Shown: positions 38,115 through 52,290 of the stretch, in pieces
Layout of the letters: each line of letters begins with the position of its first letter
Position numbering within the stretch: position 1 is the first letter of the stretch
Origin: Prunella strophiata
Taxonomy: Eukaryota; Chordata; Aves; Passeriformes; Prunellidae
DNA length: 64,000 bases
NCBI GenBank assembly: GCA_036583965.1
Contig: JAZBQD010000021.1
Location: 16,110,266-16,174,265 of the forward strand
Reading direction: 5' to 3'
Notes under the pieces: model-generated
The model's database searches: none
Told to the model about the DNA's origin: nothing
Seen by the model: only the letters and a program-made list of their open reading frames with translations
Program-made: the position numbers and the translations under genes

Positions 38115-40640
38115 TAATTCAGTCTTTAATTTATGCCTGTAACACACCTGCAGCAGCACATTATGATTTTATGGTAATTTTCCACCACATGCATGTTTGG
38201 CAGGACTATTTTTTTCCTCTCTCTTTATAAATAAGAACTAGAAATGAAGAGTTTCAGTATTGAAAGCTTTTAACAATGGGATGCTTACATATCCACAAGT
38301 GAGACAAGCATTCACTGACCATTGCTACTCTAAGGGATGATTTATCTTGAATATAGATCCACAAATACCATTGACTTAGAAGTAAAAAAAAAACATCTGC
38401 AGGAGAAAACCATGCTCAACCTGCCACCAGACTCTGAAGCTGCCACTCACTGACACTGTGTTTCACTCAAACAGTCACAGCAAGGAAGGATTTTGGTTCC
38501 TGAAACTGAAAACTAAGTGGTTATCATGGCTGGAAAGCTTGTATTTTAAAGGAACATTCATTCTTATTCAATGACATGTCATGAATTTTGCATGAGGCAC
38601 AGCACTTGGTGTCAGAAATTATATCAGCTCCAGCGAGGGGGACAATGATACATATGTTTGTACAAAACACATAATATGTTTTATTTAAAGTATGCCATAA
38701 ATATTTTTGCCCTGAAGCAGGGTTTAAAATGAGCTCCGTAAGGTGCCATAAGAAAATGTATGTTCAGAAAGTAGAAAGAGGTGCATCTATTCTTAAATGT
38801 CTAACTTCATCTGAAAAAAAAAAAAAAAAATGCTGGATATTCCCTGATAAAGCTGCCACTCCATCCTGAGATGGCTGATACCAATAGTAAAACACACAAG
38901 GCCACACTCCCTGTCATGGCTCACAATTTATGCACCAAAAACCTTTCCTCTCTCAAGAGCCTGAAGACAGCAGTGCACTGAGAGAAGCAGCAAATCACAG
39001 CACTGATTGCAGCTGCTTGGCATTCTGTACTATCCAGTGGGAGAAAAATAAAATCATGAGCCTGGTCTCCAAGCAAAGAGGATCTTGAAAGCAGCAGGGG
39101 TGACCACGTTGGCAGGTGCCACCCCCTGCCCACCCAGGTAAGCCCTTGGTGGGCTGATGATGCTCTCCAGTGTCCCCACAGGATGGCTCCTGGCAGGAAT
39201 GTACCTCCCCTCTGCTCACACTGCCTTGGAGCACCTTCTGCAGCTGTATTTATGTCCTGAGTCAGGCAGATAATGCAGAATGTGGATCCTGAAATTGGCT
39301 CTCAGTTACAGGGCACAGAATGTGGGGACAGCTTGTGTCAGTACTGCAGGTTTGTTCAGCAGAAATTATTTAAAAGTAGCTCAGACAGTGAGACATCACA
39401 TCTACTTAGGGCACTCAGCTGTCTCTAGGTGGCTCAGTGCTTGAGCAAGGAGGCTGAGCTGATTTCTTCAGCTCTAGGGTGGGATCTGAACTTGCAGGGA
39501 TGCACACACTCAGATACACACATACACTGAGCAAAGCAGGAAGCAAAGCCAAAATAGCTCAAGGCAGCCTGGAGCTGCACTCCATTTAGCACTAAGTCAC
39601 TCTCAATAAATCAGAATTGTCTGTCTCCTTTCTCAAAAACAGTTTTAAATGACTCCAAAATCCTGTTCCGGCAACTAACCCTGCTGCAGCAAACTGCAAA
39701 AGGCAGACAGTGACCAGAAAGAGCCCAGGCTAAGAAAAATTAATATTAACACTGAATGTGCAAAAGCAAAACACCTCCACAATAGGATGTGACAGGGATA
39801 ATATTTGGGAAATATTGTTGTGTTCACAGTTGTAAATGAGGCCAGACTTAGCACTGTGGCCACTCAGCTCTTTCTGGGTGTCCATTTGCCAACACATTGA
39901 TCCAAGCTTCACAAACTGAGTAAAATCCACAAGAGCCACAGGACTCATGCTGCTGATCTCTCCCACTGTCTGTCACTGAGGGAGGTCCAAATGTCACTTA
40001 AGATTTCAAGCTACCAAGACAGGACCAGAAATCAATGATGGATTCTGAGAGGCTATGTATGGGCTTCCATTTTCCATTAACAAAAATGTTTAGAAATGCT
40101 CTCATGTCATACCTGTTGCCAGCCAATATGTGTTTGGCTGAGTAATAATTATCTGGTTAGGCATTAGAAATAGCAGAATTTTGTTCACAGTGATTTAGGA
40201 TTGACAAATGCCATCACCAGGAATGAAAATTACTGCTGGTAGATGGGAGGTGAAGTTCAGACCTGCTGTCCTGACACAAGATCATACAAAGTCACTGATG
40301 TCAGAAGAAGGTGCAACTTGCATAAAGGAAAATTACAAATTTAGAAATTAAAGGAAAAAAAAAAACCTTTTAGAAACTAAAATGGCAGCAAAAGGCTGAC
40401 AAGGTTACAGAGTTCCAGTATCAATCGAAAAAGAACTATATACAGGAAAAAGAGGGGCTGAATCAAAGACTCCCATGCTCAACCTTGCCTACAGAGAAAA
40501 TCATGGGAATATATGACAGGGTATGACAGGTCTGCTCCATTTGACAGAAGGAGAATTCAATTTTTAAAGCACAGGAGATGGCAGAAAGAAGGAACACTCC
40601 CCCATTGTGACACACAGCATTCCCATTGATTCTGAGCCAT
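38115..40640. other. Non-coding spacer
   Basis: Unique sequence with an A tract at 38814. No gene recognised. Confidence 0.55.
38814..38830 (+). repeat. Poly-A tract, 17 bases
   Basis: Simple homopolymer in spacer sequence; no associated element recognised. Confidence 0.9.
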
Positions 40641-40704
40641 CCCCCTGTTGAATCAATGGCAGTTGTCCCACTGACCTCCATGGAGGTTGGACTGGACCCA
40701 CAGG
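40641..40704. repeat. Ancient palindromic repeat copy
   Basis: The segment contains 'gttgaatcaatggcagttg' followed by 'tcccactgacctccatggag' and 'gttggactggaccca'. These match the recurring pattern of a 'gaagtcaatgg' arm, a 'cagt...cccactgac' turn and a 'ctccatgg...ggattgggccc' arm. The two halves are imperfect reverse complements. It belongs with the copies at 7.6, 30.2, 53.5 and 60.2 kb. Confidence 0.5.
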
Positions 40705-41059
40705 GGAATCAATCCCACAGGTAGTAAAACAAATGAAGGCCATGGATTTCTTCATGAGCTAGTCACCAATAGAATTAAGCCAGTCAAATAGAATCAGATA
40801 ATGATTTAAAATTCAAAATAAAGTTGTCTTTCTCCCTTGCCTACCTTGTCTCCCTCAGATATATAGACATTCAGGATCTGAGCCAGCCTCATTCAGTGCA
40901 AGAAATCTAAACACTCCAATCCCTGTATTTTTGTGTTAGCTAACCTAACAACATTTGGTCTAGGTGGAGACTAACTGAATAAAATAAATATTCACAACGC
41001 TGGGAATTGGAGCTCAGACAGGTCTTTAAAAAACCCAACTTGTATTTGTATTTTTGATG

Positions 41060-41300
41060 TGCAACCTAATTAGACCAGAGCATCTTTAATTAAGTGTGTC
41101 AGCCCCAGTGGAAGCCACAGAGTTCAACGCTAATAAAGCTGATAAGGTTTTTATTTTTCAGACTTAGTTTATTTAATGCCTCATCCATGTTAAGCCAATC
41201 TGTAACATATGGGCAGTTCTCCCACTATGGATTTATCGTTTGGGTGTTTCTTTTTGTGAATTAATGCAATCAAACTCCTGCCAGTGTTAATTATTTTTCT
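41060..41300. promoter_or_regulatory. Enhancer-like unique block
   Basis: The block contains 'aacctaattagacc', 'ctttaattaagtg', a GATA-type 'gctgataagg', 'gtttatttaatgcc' and 'tgaattaatgcaatc'. It ends just before a short AC microsatellite. Motif mixture and lack of repeats suggest a regulatory element. Confidence 0.4.
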
Positions 41301-41325
41301 TCGAGAGCAAATCCCAGAATTGAAA

Positions 41326-41339
41326 ACACACACACACAC
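41326..41339 (+). repeat. Short (AC)7 microsatellite
   Basis: Seven perfect AC units directly downstream of the enhancer-like block at 41.06-41.30 kb. It is the only dinucleotide repeat of this size that I noticed. Confidence 0.9.
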
Positions 41340-44198
41340 CTGTTATTGCTCCAAAAGGCATAGCACCACAACTGAAAAATAATTATTAAAATGCTGAGAA
41401 AACCCAGAATGTTTCTGGGATTGTATAAAAGAGATTTGGAAAACATTCAAGAGTGTAGTATTTATATTTCTGACTTTATAAGACAAGCAGTAGAGGTGTT
41501 ACAAAACCCAACTCAGTCTCCACATAGAAAGGAACAATTATTTTAGTCTTTAAACATCTCTTCTTTACTGTTGCTTTACTTCAAAGATGAGAGTGGGAGG
41601 AAAGCTAGCTAGTTGTTTCAACAAAAAATTTAAAAAAAAAATGTGACAAATCACTTATGTTCTAGAATGCTAAACCCAAAACCTTCTTTTCAAAAGATGT
41701 GCTTTAGCTCAACCACAAGCAAAAGAACTTTAAAAGGAATATCACTGGTGAAATTGTACAGATTATGTTACACTTCAGACTAGGCAGTTCTTGCTGCCTT
41801 TAGATCTCTGAAAGGCTCTTCCAGCCACACACCCCTGGGCAACATCATGGTGGGTTTGGACACTCACCTGGAGCCAGCAGCTCCTGGAAATCTCAGACCC
41901 TGACTCTCTCTTCTCCTGTCTAAGCCGTAAGATTGGGAACATTAAGTGCTAAATCTGAAACATGATTTCACTGTTTGGATTTCAACAAAGCCACTGATCA
42001 TTTTCATGGCTCATTTGTGAAGATTAATTGGTTAATATCTATGCAGTGTTTTGGAGGTGGAAAGTACTAAACCATAGCTCTCAGTCCTGATAATCCTCAA
42101 TTGCAGCTTCATCCTCTCAGCTCTGGCCTCTCCATCACTATTTTAAATCTCTGCTGTTCCATACTTCCTCCCCTTGCAGGCCAGCTAATTACCATCATAC
42201 ATAACAAAGGAAACATCCCTTTATAGGGGGAGATGAACTAATAGGACTTTTAATTTCTAATTTTTGGCATTCCTTGATTACTAGAGCCACAGAACACTGA
42301 CTGTGGAATTGCTGCTTTTGCTCTCCAGGCACATTACTGATGCTGTTTGGGAGACACAGAGGTGTTCATTGCAATACTTGCAAAATTTTACTGACTCCTA
42401 CATCTCACTTGGCTCCAGTATTTTGTGTGCCAAATAATGCCAACTCAGTCTTTCCATATTGCCTGCACTGGGTTGGTGCTGCTCTGCATGGAAAGCCACT
42501 CCTGAACTTGCCTTGAGACTTTCATCATCTTACTCAAATTCCTTCTGATTGCTCTGTTCTCCTGTGAGAGATGAAGGAAGTCAAAAAACAGAGCAACTTA
42601 TTTTTTCATCATCACTGCACATTTTTGCTGAGGAAATTCAATACCTTCCTTGCTTGCCACTTCTCTATCCATTACTTCCACCATTTTCATCCCAGATGGG
42701 CCTCATATGTGGTTAAATTCATCTGCACATCCTGTTTAGTCACACAAGTCTGGAATAAAATTTTAATTCCTGGTAGCAATAACCTTGTTCTCACAGGGGA
42801 TGGTACAGCATCCCCTACACCCTTCTAGGTCTGTAAAACAATCTTTATCTTATAAATGTCTGTAGTGAAGTCTACAAGTCCATTATGTGCCTAGACACAA
42901 AGTTTAACCAAATCACACAGGATTTTATTTCCATTCTCCACCTTTTCAGGAATCTACCAAACTGGTAGTATTGACCCACAACATGACAGCAATTTATTTA
43001 GGTTTGCTGCTGGTAATGACCACTCTCTATTTTCCCCTTTTACACGCTGACAGCCTGTAAATAAAGCAAAAAATCAAAAAGTCTGTGTAAACCCAGATCT
43101 GTCCACTGATATTTATAAACCCCAGTGCAACCTCCAAAATTGACTTCTATCATTGCTCAGAGAAGCACAGCTTCCTGGTACTTAATTTATGACTTTTTTA
43201 CTATTTCAATTGCTGTTCATCAGAACACTTTGCTTTCTTTACTTAAACTGAAGAGATTCCCAAGGGAAAAAAGTCTCATTTTCAGGCACAGGATCTTTCT
43301 AGGTGCACACACTGCTGCTGTGAGCAACAGAGCTGTAGAAACCTCCCATCTCCTCTGAAATTTGGATTCTCAACAAGGAAAGGCTTGGGCTCACATGGGT
43401 TATTTGCTGATACTGTTTTAACAGCAGGGATATTACCACACCTCTTATTATTTATCTCAGGGATTCTAAAGCAAAGCAGCTGAAAAAATAACCTGCAAAT
43501 ACAAGGTTAGAAAAACAGAATAAGGAGAGCAAAACCACTGTCTTAAACTGTGGTTTAACTGTTTCCATGACCTTTATAATCTCCTGCTTCTTACATGTCA
43601 AAGATACTGGGAAAATAGAAGCTATTTTATTTTGCTCTGCCACTTGTACCCATAAAATGAGAAGGTTATTTTACAAATTGTCTTTAGAGGTCTTGATTAG
43701 CTACACAATGGCAGCTAAAGCTGATACATATTCCTTTATACATTTAGAAAGTCTGGTTCAATTTCATATTTAAGTATAATATGCACTTATTTTATAAACT
43801 TTTTCTTAAAACCAGTATGATACAGGATACAAAGTTCCACTGAAGGACAGCAAGGGCTGAATTCATACATTTGAAGTGTTCCCTCAGAGCTCCTGAAAAG
43901 CAGCAAATCAAACACATTTTAGAATCTGCCCCTCTTGAACCATGTAAGAGATCTTTCAGGAATCCAACTACAGATCACCCAGACAATCATCTTGGTAAGT
44001 GTGTTTTTTAAAACCTTCTTGTATGTCTGACCTGCCCCTCTCAGCCTTCCCCAGACACAAAGGTAAGCCTGAAACCCACTAAAACACAGAGTAGTAGAGT
44101 CTTCTCCATAAGAAGTTTAAGGAATATTGAGAGCCAGAAATCTCTGAAAAATCAAAGGTCCCACATTTCTGAAAATAACTTGTGATTGAAGCAGAGAA

Positions 44199-44250
44199 GG
44201 GGGGAAAAATACAGGGGGGAAAAATAAGAAAAAAAAAGAGAGAAAAAACC
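44199..44250 (+). repeat. Purine-rich tract with 15-base direct repeat
   Basis: The word 'ggggggaaaaata' occurs at 44199-44211 and again at 44214-44226, followed by an A/G run to about 44248. It is almost pure purine on this strand. Confidence 0.85.
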
Positions 44251-47200
44251 TGCAAACCCTCAAGTAGTAGCTCACAAACACAAAGCAAATGTAACAATAA
44301 ACAAAAGAAGAATCCATTTGGAAAAACTGGTCCAGTGGGGAAATACCCCACGGGGAGAGGGCTTATAAAACTGGCTGATAAAGGCACAGGCTTCTCCTAA
44401 AGTCAGGACCTGAGAACAATTCATTCTGCATTAAGTTGTTCCTTTTAGACATTCTATTTATTAAAATACTCCATCAAATTAAGACTTTTCTAACAACAAA
44501 GCACAGAAAGTCAATACTGATGTTACTAAAAAAACAGGAAGTGAGATGGAATACAGCAAACACATTCACTTCCCCAATGACTCCCATAACTGCTGGGGGA
44601 ATTTTGCCACCCAGGATGATTCTTAAAGCTTTAGCTCCAGGACTCCCACTACAATTGAGAATTTCAGCTTTTCTCTACCAGTGAAATCTGCTCCTACCTT
44701 GAGTGGTTCAAGATGAAACCTCATAAATATTGAAGTATAGCAAAAATTCTCCAAACAGCAAAAATACTGGTTTAAATCCAAGTTTATAATGTTATTGAAT
44801 AAACTAAAGCTTTTACAGTTTAAGCCTTCACCTGGTCTTCTGTATTCTTCACTCCACATGAAATCCTTGCAGTAACAGAAAGGAAGGAGGGCACAGAAGC
44901 TTTTGCAAGTATTAAAGAGTCCTTGGATGTGCTATTTCAGTTTGCTGAGAAGAAACACAACTGGCCTCATGCAAGGACCTCACAAGTCATGGGTGCAAGA
45001 AAAAAAAGCTGAAATAAACACAGCCCCAAAACAGTTCACAATTGCAGAGGGCAAAGCAGGGGAGCCTGTCAAACCACACAGCACATCTCGAGTTGTCTGA
45101 GGAAATCCTGCAACAGCACAAGTCCAGGGGAAAATACAAATCCACTCTTAATCTCATCACTCTCCTGTAAACAGGGGTCCAGACAGCTGTTTAACAGCAT
45201 ACTGGGCTTCCTCCTAAGGCCTTGCTGCCCAATATGCTTCTGAGCACTGGAATACTTTTGTGGTGCTGTTCTCAAACCAGAGGCTGCCATTCGCCATATG
45301 GGCTGAGCCAGCAGGGTCCCCCCACAGGCTGAAAAAAGGCCTGGTTTATGTGGCATGGAAATAAGTGTCTTTGAGAACTGAGGTCTCCTGGCATCCATCA
45401 GACCCTGTCTCCTGCTGGATCTCAGGGCAGGAGAGTCTGAGATTTCATTTCTTGACACCCCACCACAGTTTGAGGCAGAAAAAGCTTCCCTCTACCTACC
45501 TTACACTCTGATAGCTCTGCATCCATTAATCAGAGCAGGATATGGCTACTCAGACTATTGGTTTACTTGTCTAAGAGTGGCCTGGAGTTATTTGTTTTCC
45601 AGCACACACATATCCACAGCACCACCCTTTTTCATCACATGGCCATGTATTTAGGCTTCCTGCATTTTCACCCTGACAGCCTATTGCTCACCAGTTAAGA
45701 ACCACATTAGTTTGAGGATACCATTCATCTAACATTAGTGCTTCCATTAGTGTGGACAGTTCAAACTGGGCAAAATGCACATCTCATGCATAATTTAATG
45801 GACTTCATATAGTGAGTCAAAAATTGTTAGTACAACAGCAAAAAATCTCAGACTATTGCTTCAGAGACTCATCACTGCGAGATACCAAAACCAAGGCAAC
45901 TGCTCCACGTTTGTGTCTGCACACAGCAGCACCAAGTGGGTTGGTCTAAGATGTTTCACCAATATCCTATTTCTGAATCAAAAAGCCACCCCCTTTCTCT
46001 ATCAAAATCTCCTACTTTTCCTTCAGAAAGTCTTCATTATCCAAGTTTCTCCAGAGTTTCTTTCTTTGGATCCCAATGGTTTGTGTCTGCTCAATACAGA
46101 ATATAAAATTCTTCAGGGGAGAGTATTTTACTTTACGATACATTTTTGCTTGTTTATTTAAAATAAACCTAAACTCCCACACACTATCATAAACCACAAA
46201 AATAAATACATCAAGAACAGAATCCCATGCAGAGTTTTCCTCCCACATGAGAGGCATGATAGGCAACCAACAAACCTGAGCAGGGATAGCATTTATTATT
46301 TAACCAGAATCAGTATCTCTGTTGATTTTACCCCTGAAATGATTACATTTAACAGCCTGACAGAGCAGGACTGCACTAAGACAAACAGACCACTCCTCAG
46401 TGGGGACAGGCTGAACCACATCCCTCAGACCTGCAGTGTCACAGGCTTTGCCTTGACACACAGGGCAGGCTGGGAGCCACCATGGGAAGAGCTGCTGGGA
46501 TCAGGAGCCTCACATGTTCTGCCCTGCAGTGTGATCTTACAAAGCTCTCAAGTCCCCATTGTGTTCCTCCCTGCACCTCTCTAGAGATGGCACCCAAAAT
46601 GACAGGCTCCAGGCACTGCTGGGACATCAGTGTCACCAGAACTACAACTGCCTCCAGTCCCTCCTTGGACTGGTCCTGATTGCTTCTTCTGCTTCCTTGG
46701 CTTTTCACAATTCTATCAGGGCTCCTCATGCACTAAGGAAGTGATCAGGAAATTGTTTCTAAAAAGCTCGAGTATCCTTAGCTAAAACAGGACAGTAATT
46801 TCTGACCTTTATCTGAGATGATTCACACACTGCAGCCCAATTCTTGTGTTACTTTCCTAAATGAGCCATTTGGAAAGGTGGGCTGGTCACCATTCGATCC
46901 CTCTCACTGCTACCGGAAAATCAGCCAAATATAGCAGGAGGAAGTTACTGATAGACTGTGACACAAAGGTGTAATTTCACAAATTGACATTGACTTACCC
47001 CATTTATCATACCCACTTTTCCCCTTCAAAAACAGTCCTATAAATCTCCTTGTGCTGCTTGTCTGAAGCTGCACTGAATTAATACGACCACATCCTTTTC
47101 ACCTCGTCTCTTTCCCCTCTGCTCTGGCCTCTGGCCTGATCATCAACCAAAAACTGACCTCTGGGATTGAATTTCTCCATTTAAATCTCAGAAAGGAAGA

Positions 47201-47530
47201 GTTTTCAAGCTGTAATGACCAGTTTACAGTCCAAGTCTCAATGTGATTTTAGCATAGAAACCTCCCCCTGCAATGCTCCTCATGGGTGCCTGAATAATAT
47301 CACACTTTTCCCTTCTGCTGTTGTGCTCTCTCTGATATCCTTCCTCTCTCTAAGCAGAGCACTCACCTCAGTATCACAATTTTCCCTGGGTTAACGAGAG
47401 ACAACTGGGTTTTCCTTTTTTGAAAGGCACTTTTAGACCCTTAGGAAAAAGCTTTAGGTGAGATCTGAGTGTTACAGAAAGACCTGCCGCATAAATTTTA
47501 AAATCAAATAAACATGAGTTGTCATCTCTT

Positions 47531-47546
47531 AAAAAAAAAAAAAAAA
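47531..47546 (+). repeat. Poly-A tract, 16 bases
   Basis: Simple homopolymer preceding an A/G-rich stretch to about 47720. Confidence 0.9.
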
Positions 47547-50255
47547 TCAAGACAGTTCAATTTCCGAGTCTAAGCTCCAAGGCAGGACAAAGAAATGACT
47601 GAATACCTGACAGCAAGAAAAAGAAAATTATAGTATTTTCAATAGTGAAAGTATTAGGAGAATGAGAGAATGATAGCAGAGCATGTCAGAGGCTAAAGGA
47701 GGTCAAGAGAGAAAAGAAACAGCTGTGATCTATAATCAAATTATAGAAGCTGGGATGCTGGATGGATAATGTATAAATACATGTAATATACTGTGCACAT
47801 TCAGAGCCCATAGATTTTTTTTTTTTCCTTATTTAAATCATCTTACAATAAAGCAATATTCTTCTCACCCATCCATGGAGAAGGTTCATAAGGCTAATGT
47901 GAGTGATCAGTTATGAGACCACTGGCCTTAAGTTTAAATGAGTGCAACTTAGATAATGATTTCTTCCCAGCTTCAAAGTCAAGACTCTTCAAAACAGAAA
48001 CAGGACAATAGATCTGTTTTGAAGACAGAAAACAAGAATCACTGTTCATGCACTTTTTTTTGCAGTCTCCCAGCTGCCAGACCCATTCATATGAACAACG
48101 TTTGAAGTAAACTACCAGCCCCAGATCAAGTACACTGAATGTCAAAAGTGACTGGCTGAGGCAGACAAGTAATGCTTGGTGCCTGAACCCCAGAGTCACA
48201 GCAGGGTTTAAAAGAGATGAACTGGAATGGTGGTGGATGAAAAAAACATGAGCTTTCCTTCCTGAAGCCATCAAATGTCTCTGGAACCCTTGGAATCAAT
48301 ATTTCTTCATATATGTGTGTAGATGGACAAGTGAAACCCATCCTCAGCAAATGAAAGTCCTCGTAGGAAAGGTGTGTGATGTTCTCTTCTGGGCTAGCCA
48401 GGTCTTGGTAACCCTGCAGGTAATTTACAAGAACTCCAAGAGCTCTACAGGATTTTTTTGTGGATTGAAAAAGTTAAAATTAATACAGGACCATAGAAAT
48501 TGATCCAAAAGAAGTGCAGTTTGGGAGGAAATTTATTAGCCAATGGTCAAGGAAGCTTTTTTACACGTTTACAATCACTTCCTGTGAGACTGAACAGCAA
48601 GGCCAAGAATTTCCTAATATAGGGCAAAACTTAAATTTCAGCCTGTGTCCTTCAAGAGAAATGAGGCTACTCTGAAGTGTCAGGTCCTGTGCCTTTGGGT
48701 AGTAGCCCTGGCTAGGAATCCTGCCCAAGTATGTCAGACCTTAGAACAAGAAATTACAAGCACTTTGTCTTCTGAGTGACTTATTATGCTCCATGAAAGC
48801 AGTGAAACACTCATGTTCTCTGTCCCAGACACTCTAGTTCAGCATGTTTTATTGAAATGCTACAGTGTTTTCTTTCTGTGATTTATAACCTTACATATTC
48901 CCACATGCACTGAAAGACACTCAAAACACACAGGCAGTCTCCTGGTTAATAAAAACCAGATCCCATTTCAGCCAACTGAATTACCTGAGCCATCTCCAGC
49001 TGAACAACCACAGCAAGATCATGGGAAGAGGCAAAAGGGGACCCCTGTAACCTGAGGGTTAGGTGACCATCTCACCAGTCTTTTCAGAGCTCACCAAAAC
49101 CTTGCAACAGGCTGCCACTGCTTAGACTCAATTAGGGAAGTATCACTGAAGCTTTGCTTTAAGCTCATCTTGTGATCCAAGATTACACCACCAGATAAAC
49201 ATTAAACCAATGAATAACTTTTCCTGGTGTAGCTCACAAGTGCAAAACCAACCAAAATAAGAAATAGCAAGAACTAGTGGGAGAGTGTCTATATAAAAAA
49301 ATAAACATCATGAGTTACAAGAGCAAAATAATACCTCAATTTCTCTTTACTCTAGGGTTGTTAAAGGATTATTTTTTTTTTTTAACCAAAAGAAAAATCT
49401 ACACAAAACAGGACATGCTATGAATATTACTCTGATTTTTACAATTGCAAATAAAAAAATAACATGAGGGACAAAGAAATAAGAGAAGTCATTAAAACAG
49501 ACGTGTAAGGCCTCTTTCTCTTTCAGAATTGTGTTATTTCAGATTACTTACAGTGTCTTTCCTGATAAAAAACATTGTTTTAGAGAACCACAACATGGTA
49601 CAACTCTGAGCTTAAGGTTAACAGGGAATGAAGTGTCTTCCAGTGAAAAGATTCTTAAAAAACAATAAAGAGAGACTTTGCTACTTATTTACTTTGCTAC
49701 TAAGTAAAATGAGTTGCCATTAGATTATTATTGAGCATACTGCAGAAGGGTTTTTCTGACTTTGTGTCACAGAATATTTAAAGGAAATGAGACATTTCCA
49801 AGGAAATGCTCTTGGGCCTGTTCAGAACAAAGCCCACACCAAAATGAGCTCATGCTCGACTCTGCCCTGCCCTGGGCACAACCTCCTGAGTTAATCATCT
49901 CCACCAGAGAAAGGGGCCCTGCAAATGCACCCCTGTGGGCTGAGACACCAGCACAGAGGGACACAGACCATGCCCAAGGCCCAGAACACCCCTCAGCCAG
50001 ACCCTACCAGGGAATTACAGTAAAGGAATTCCTGTCACAGGTTCTCACTGGTGCCTTTGTTTGTGGTTGAAGTTTTTTTTAGTTCTTTTTTTATCCCTGC
50101 CCCCACTCCCCCCTTTCTGATAAACATCCAGACACAGCAACCACCTCATCTAATTGCCCAGGCATTTCTATTGCTTCATCCCTGCATGATCTCAGCACCT
50201 TCAACTCAAACTTCATTCTCACTGCTCCCAAATTGCAAAGGAGTATCAGGATGCT

Positions 50256-50350
50256 ACCCCACAGCTGAGGAGCACAGACTAAAGAGCTGAATTGTTTGCC
50301 TGAGGTCAAAGATCATGGCTCTGAAAGAGCTGATAATTCAACACTGGACC
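50256..50350 (-). mobile_element. MIR-like fragment
   Basis: The plus strand has 'acagctgaggagcacagact', then 'aaagagctgaattgtttgcc', then 'tgaggtcaaagatcatggct', then 'gataattcaacactgga'. This matches the reverse complement of the MIR core in order (ctgaggcacagag / ttaagtaacttgcc / aaggtcacacagc / gggattcgaaccca), with many substitutions. It is an old insertion in otherwise unique sequence. Confidence 0.55.
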
Positions 50351-51719
50351 ACAGGGACATGCTTCACTATCACTATCAGTTTCTCCTGGGTAAGCCAGCA
50401 AGGTGCTGAGCACCTTCTGAGACTCAGTGAGAGTGATGGCTTTCAGGATAGATTCCAAATGCATGAAACTCAGACAGTAAACATTTTTTTAGTTCATTTT
50501 TAGATAGGAAAAAGGTATTTCCATTTCCATTTCTCATGTTCCATGAGACTATAATTAGCTGAAATTTTGTATGTAACATAGAAGACTCATACCTAGGATT
50601 TCCTTCAATCATACACATGCCATTTCATACACATTCAATGAAAGAAACTTCAAGGATCCTAGGCTGCTTTTTTGTCTTTAAATTAAAACAAAAGACATGG
50701 ACATACATCTTACTGCATACAGGTTTACGTTTGGAAATCAAGGTATCCAGAGGGTTGATGGTTAAAGCCAAAAATGAAGATTGGTTAGGATTTAAAAGCC
50801 TTCCAGCAGCCCAGCACCATGGGGCACATTTCAAAGCTAACTGTACACAAATTTTCTCATTAAGTTCAGCTCACAGCCCTTCTACTGAAGTCAGCTGGGG
50901 CTTCAAACGAGGAGATGTGACAGGGATGTGACTTGAGAGCCCACCAGTGACACCCATCTGAGGAGGGGTGCACAGACTGCATCACATCCTCAATGGCTGT
51001 TCACTGCTCCTGACTTAGGGACAACACCTAGAATGAAACAATAACCAAGAGCCAGGAAATACATTGTTTGAGAACCATCCTGCCCATCTCCCAGTGGCTT
51101 TACTGAAGATTTAAAGTACCTTTCCCTAAGATGTTCAGAGGGCAGAATTCCCAAAGATTTCTCTGGCTGAGCTGCTACTCCCACATGGTGTACAAGCACA
51201 CAGCATGGACACACTCAGCACTGTTCTATAGACTGTGGATCATCCATATTTATTCTCCCCACACAATCCTGATCAAACCATTTTGGTTCAGTGGTAGACA
51301 TAGATGCTCTCCATTACACCAGTTTCAGAAGGTGGCAAATTCATGGGTGTCAGCACAATGGCAGCTGTTTAACATTTGTGTCCAGAATAACACAATGAGC
51401 CTCATAAAGTCCACAACTGCATTGCAGGGTCACTTCTCCACCAATATTATCATATATTATGAACTTTAACTGAGCTTTTTTTTCTTCAGTAAGTCACACA
51501 GAGAAAATCATATTTCATTTATAGATACTCTAAGAGGGTGAATTTTATCCCTGGTTCCCAGGATTTGTACCAGCCACACAGCAGATCTACACAGTGGATA
51601 AATTTGGCCTCTCTTGCTTGACAGTGAGGTAAATTGCACCAACTCTAGTAAGTTGCACAGTTTGTCCTAATCTATGTTTTATTCCTTCACATACACCTCA
51701 ATTTGAGGGGAAAAGAAAT

Positions 51720-51763
51720 AGATATCAGATGTGACAAGTGTATGTTTTTTTCCCCTGATATCT
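51720..51763. repeat. Inverted repeat, 9-base arms, 26-base spacer
   Basis: 'agatatcag' at 51720-51728 pairs with 'ctgatatct' at 51755-51763. The spacer contains a T7 run. Confidence 0.8.
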
Positions 51764-52079
51764 GACTGTTCATTTTGCCTTGGAAGGGCTGGAGCACCTT
51801 TCAAAAGTTTTAGCCCTCTGTTTCTGAGGAACTTATCCTTGTGGCATGTCTGTCAGTTTTCACAGTGCTCAAGCAAGTCTTTGCAATTTTCACATAATGG
51901 CAGTTGTTGACAGGTTGTTAGGGCTGACAGTGAATATGTTTGAAAAACTGTCAAGCTGGTGAAAAAAAAATTAGAGGAGAGAGAAGGAGCCTCCTTACAT
52001 TTGTAACAGCATGTTAAACTGTAAATGCATTCTCAAAATGCATAGGCCTACTTCCAGTCGTGTTACTTGCTCTACAGTG

Positions 52080-52290
52080 ACAGCATATGTGAATATATGA
52101 TCCTTAAAAATTAATGTCAGATTGTCATTTTATAGGTCATGGTCACATTACTACAAAACTGTTTACCTTTATAGAATTGATTTTACCTTTAATGCTCAAT
52201 AATGGCTGTTTCAAGCAAAGAAATTGCTAGAAATAAGGTGCCAGTGCTACTGGCTTTTAATTAGCTTTATAGTGCTTTTGCCAGAGGTGT
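52080..52290. promoter_or_regulatory. Enhancer-like block with nuclear-receptor-type half-sites
   Basis: Two adjacent half-site-like hexamers, 'aggtca' (52134-52139) and 'tggtca' (52140-52145), lie between 'aaaaattaatgtcag' and 'cttttaattagctttatag'. AGGTCA is the known nuclear-receptor half-site. The zero spacing is not a standard high-affinity arrangement, so the binder class is uncertain. Confidence 0.35.

Larger units (their letters stand above)
41340..50255. other. Non-coding spacer
   Basis: The longest stretch without a strong feature. It holds the purine tract at 44199 and the A tract at 47531. Frames of 126-129 codons at 45069-45458 and 47894-48274 (both minus) have no recognisable domain. 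Old LTR fragments could hide here but none is identifiable. Confidence 0.5.

Noticed and set aside
45069..45458. 129-codon minus-strand open frame, considered as an old LTR or gene fragment
   Set aside because: No protein family recognised, and no LTR boundaries, primer-binding site or polypurine tract found.
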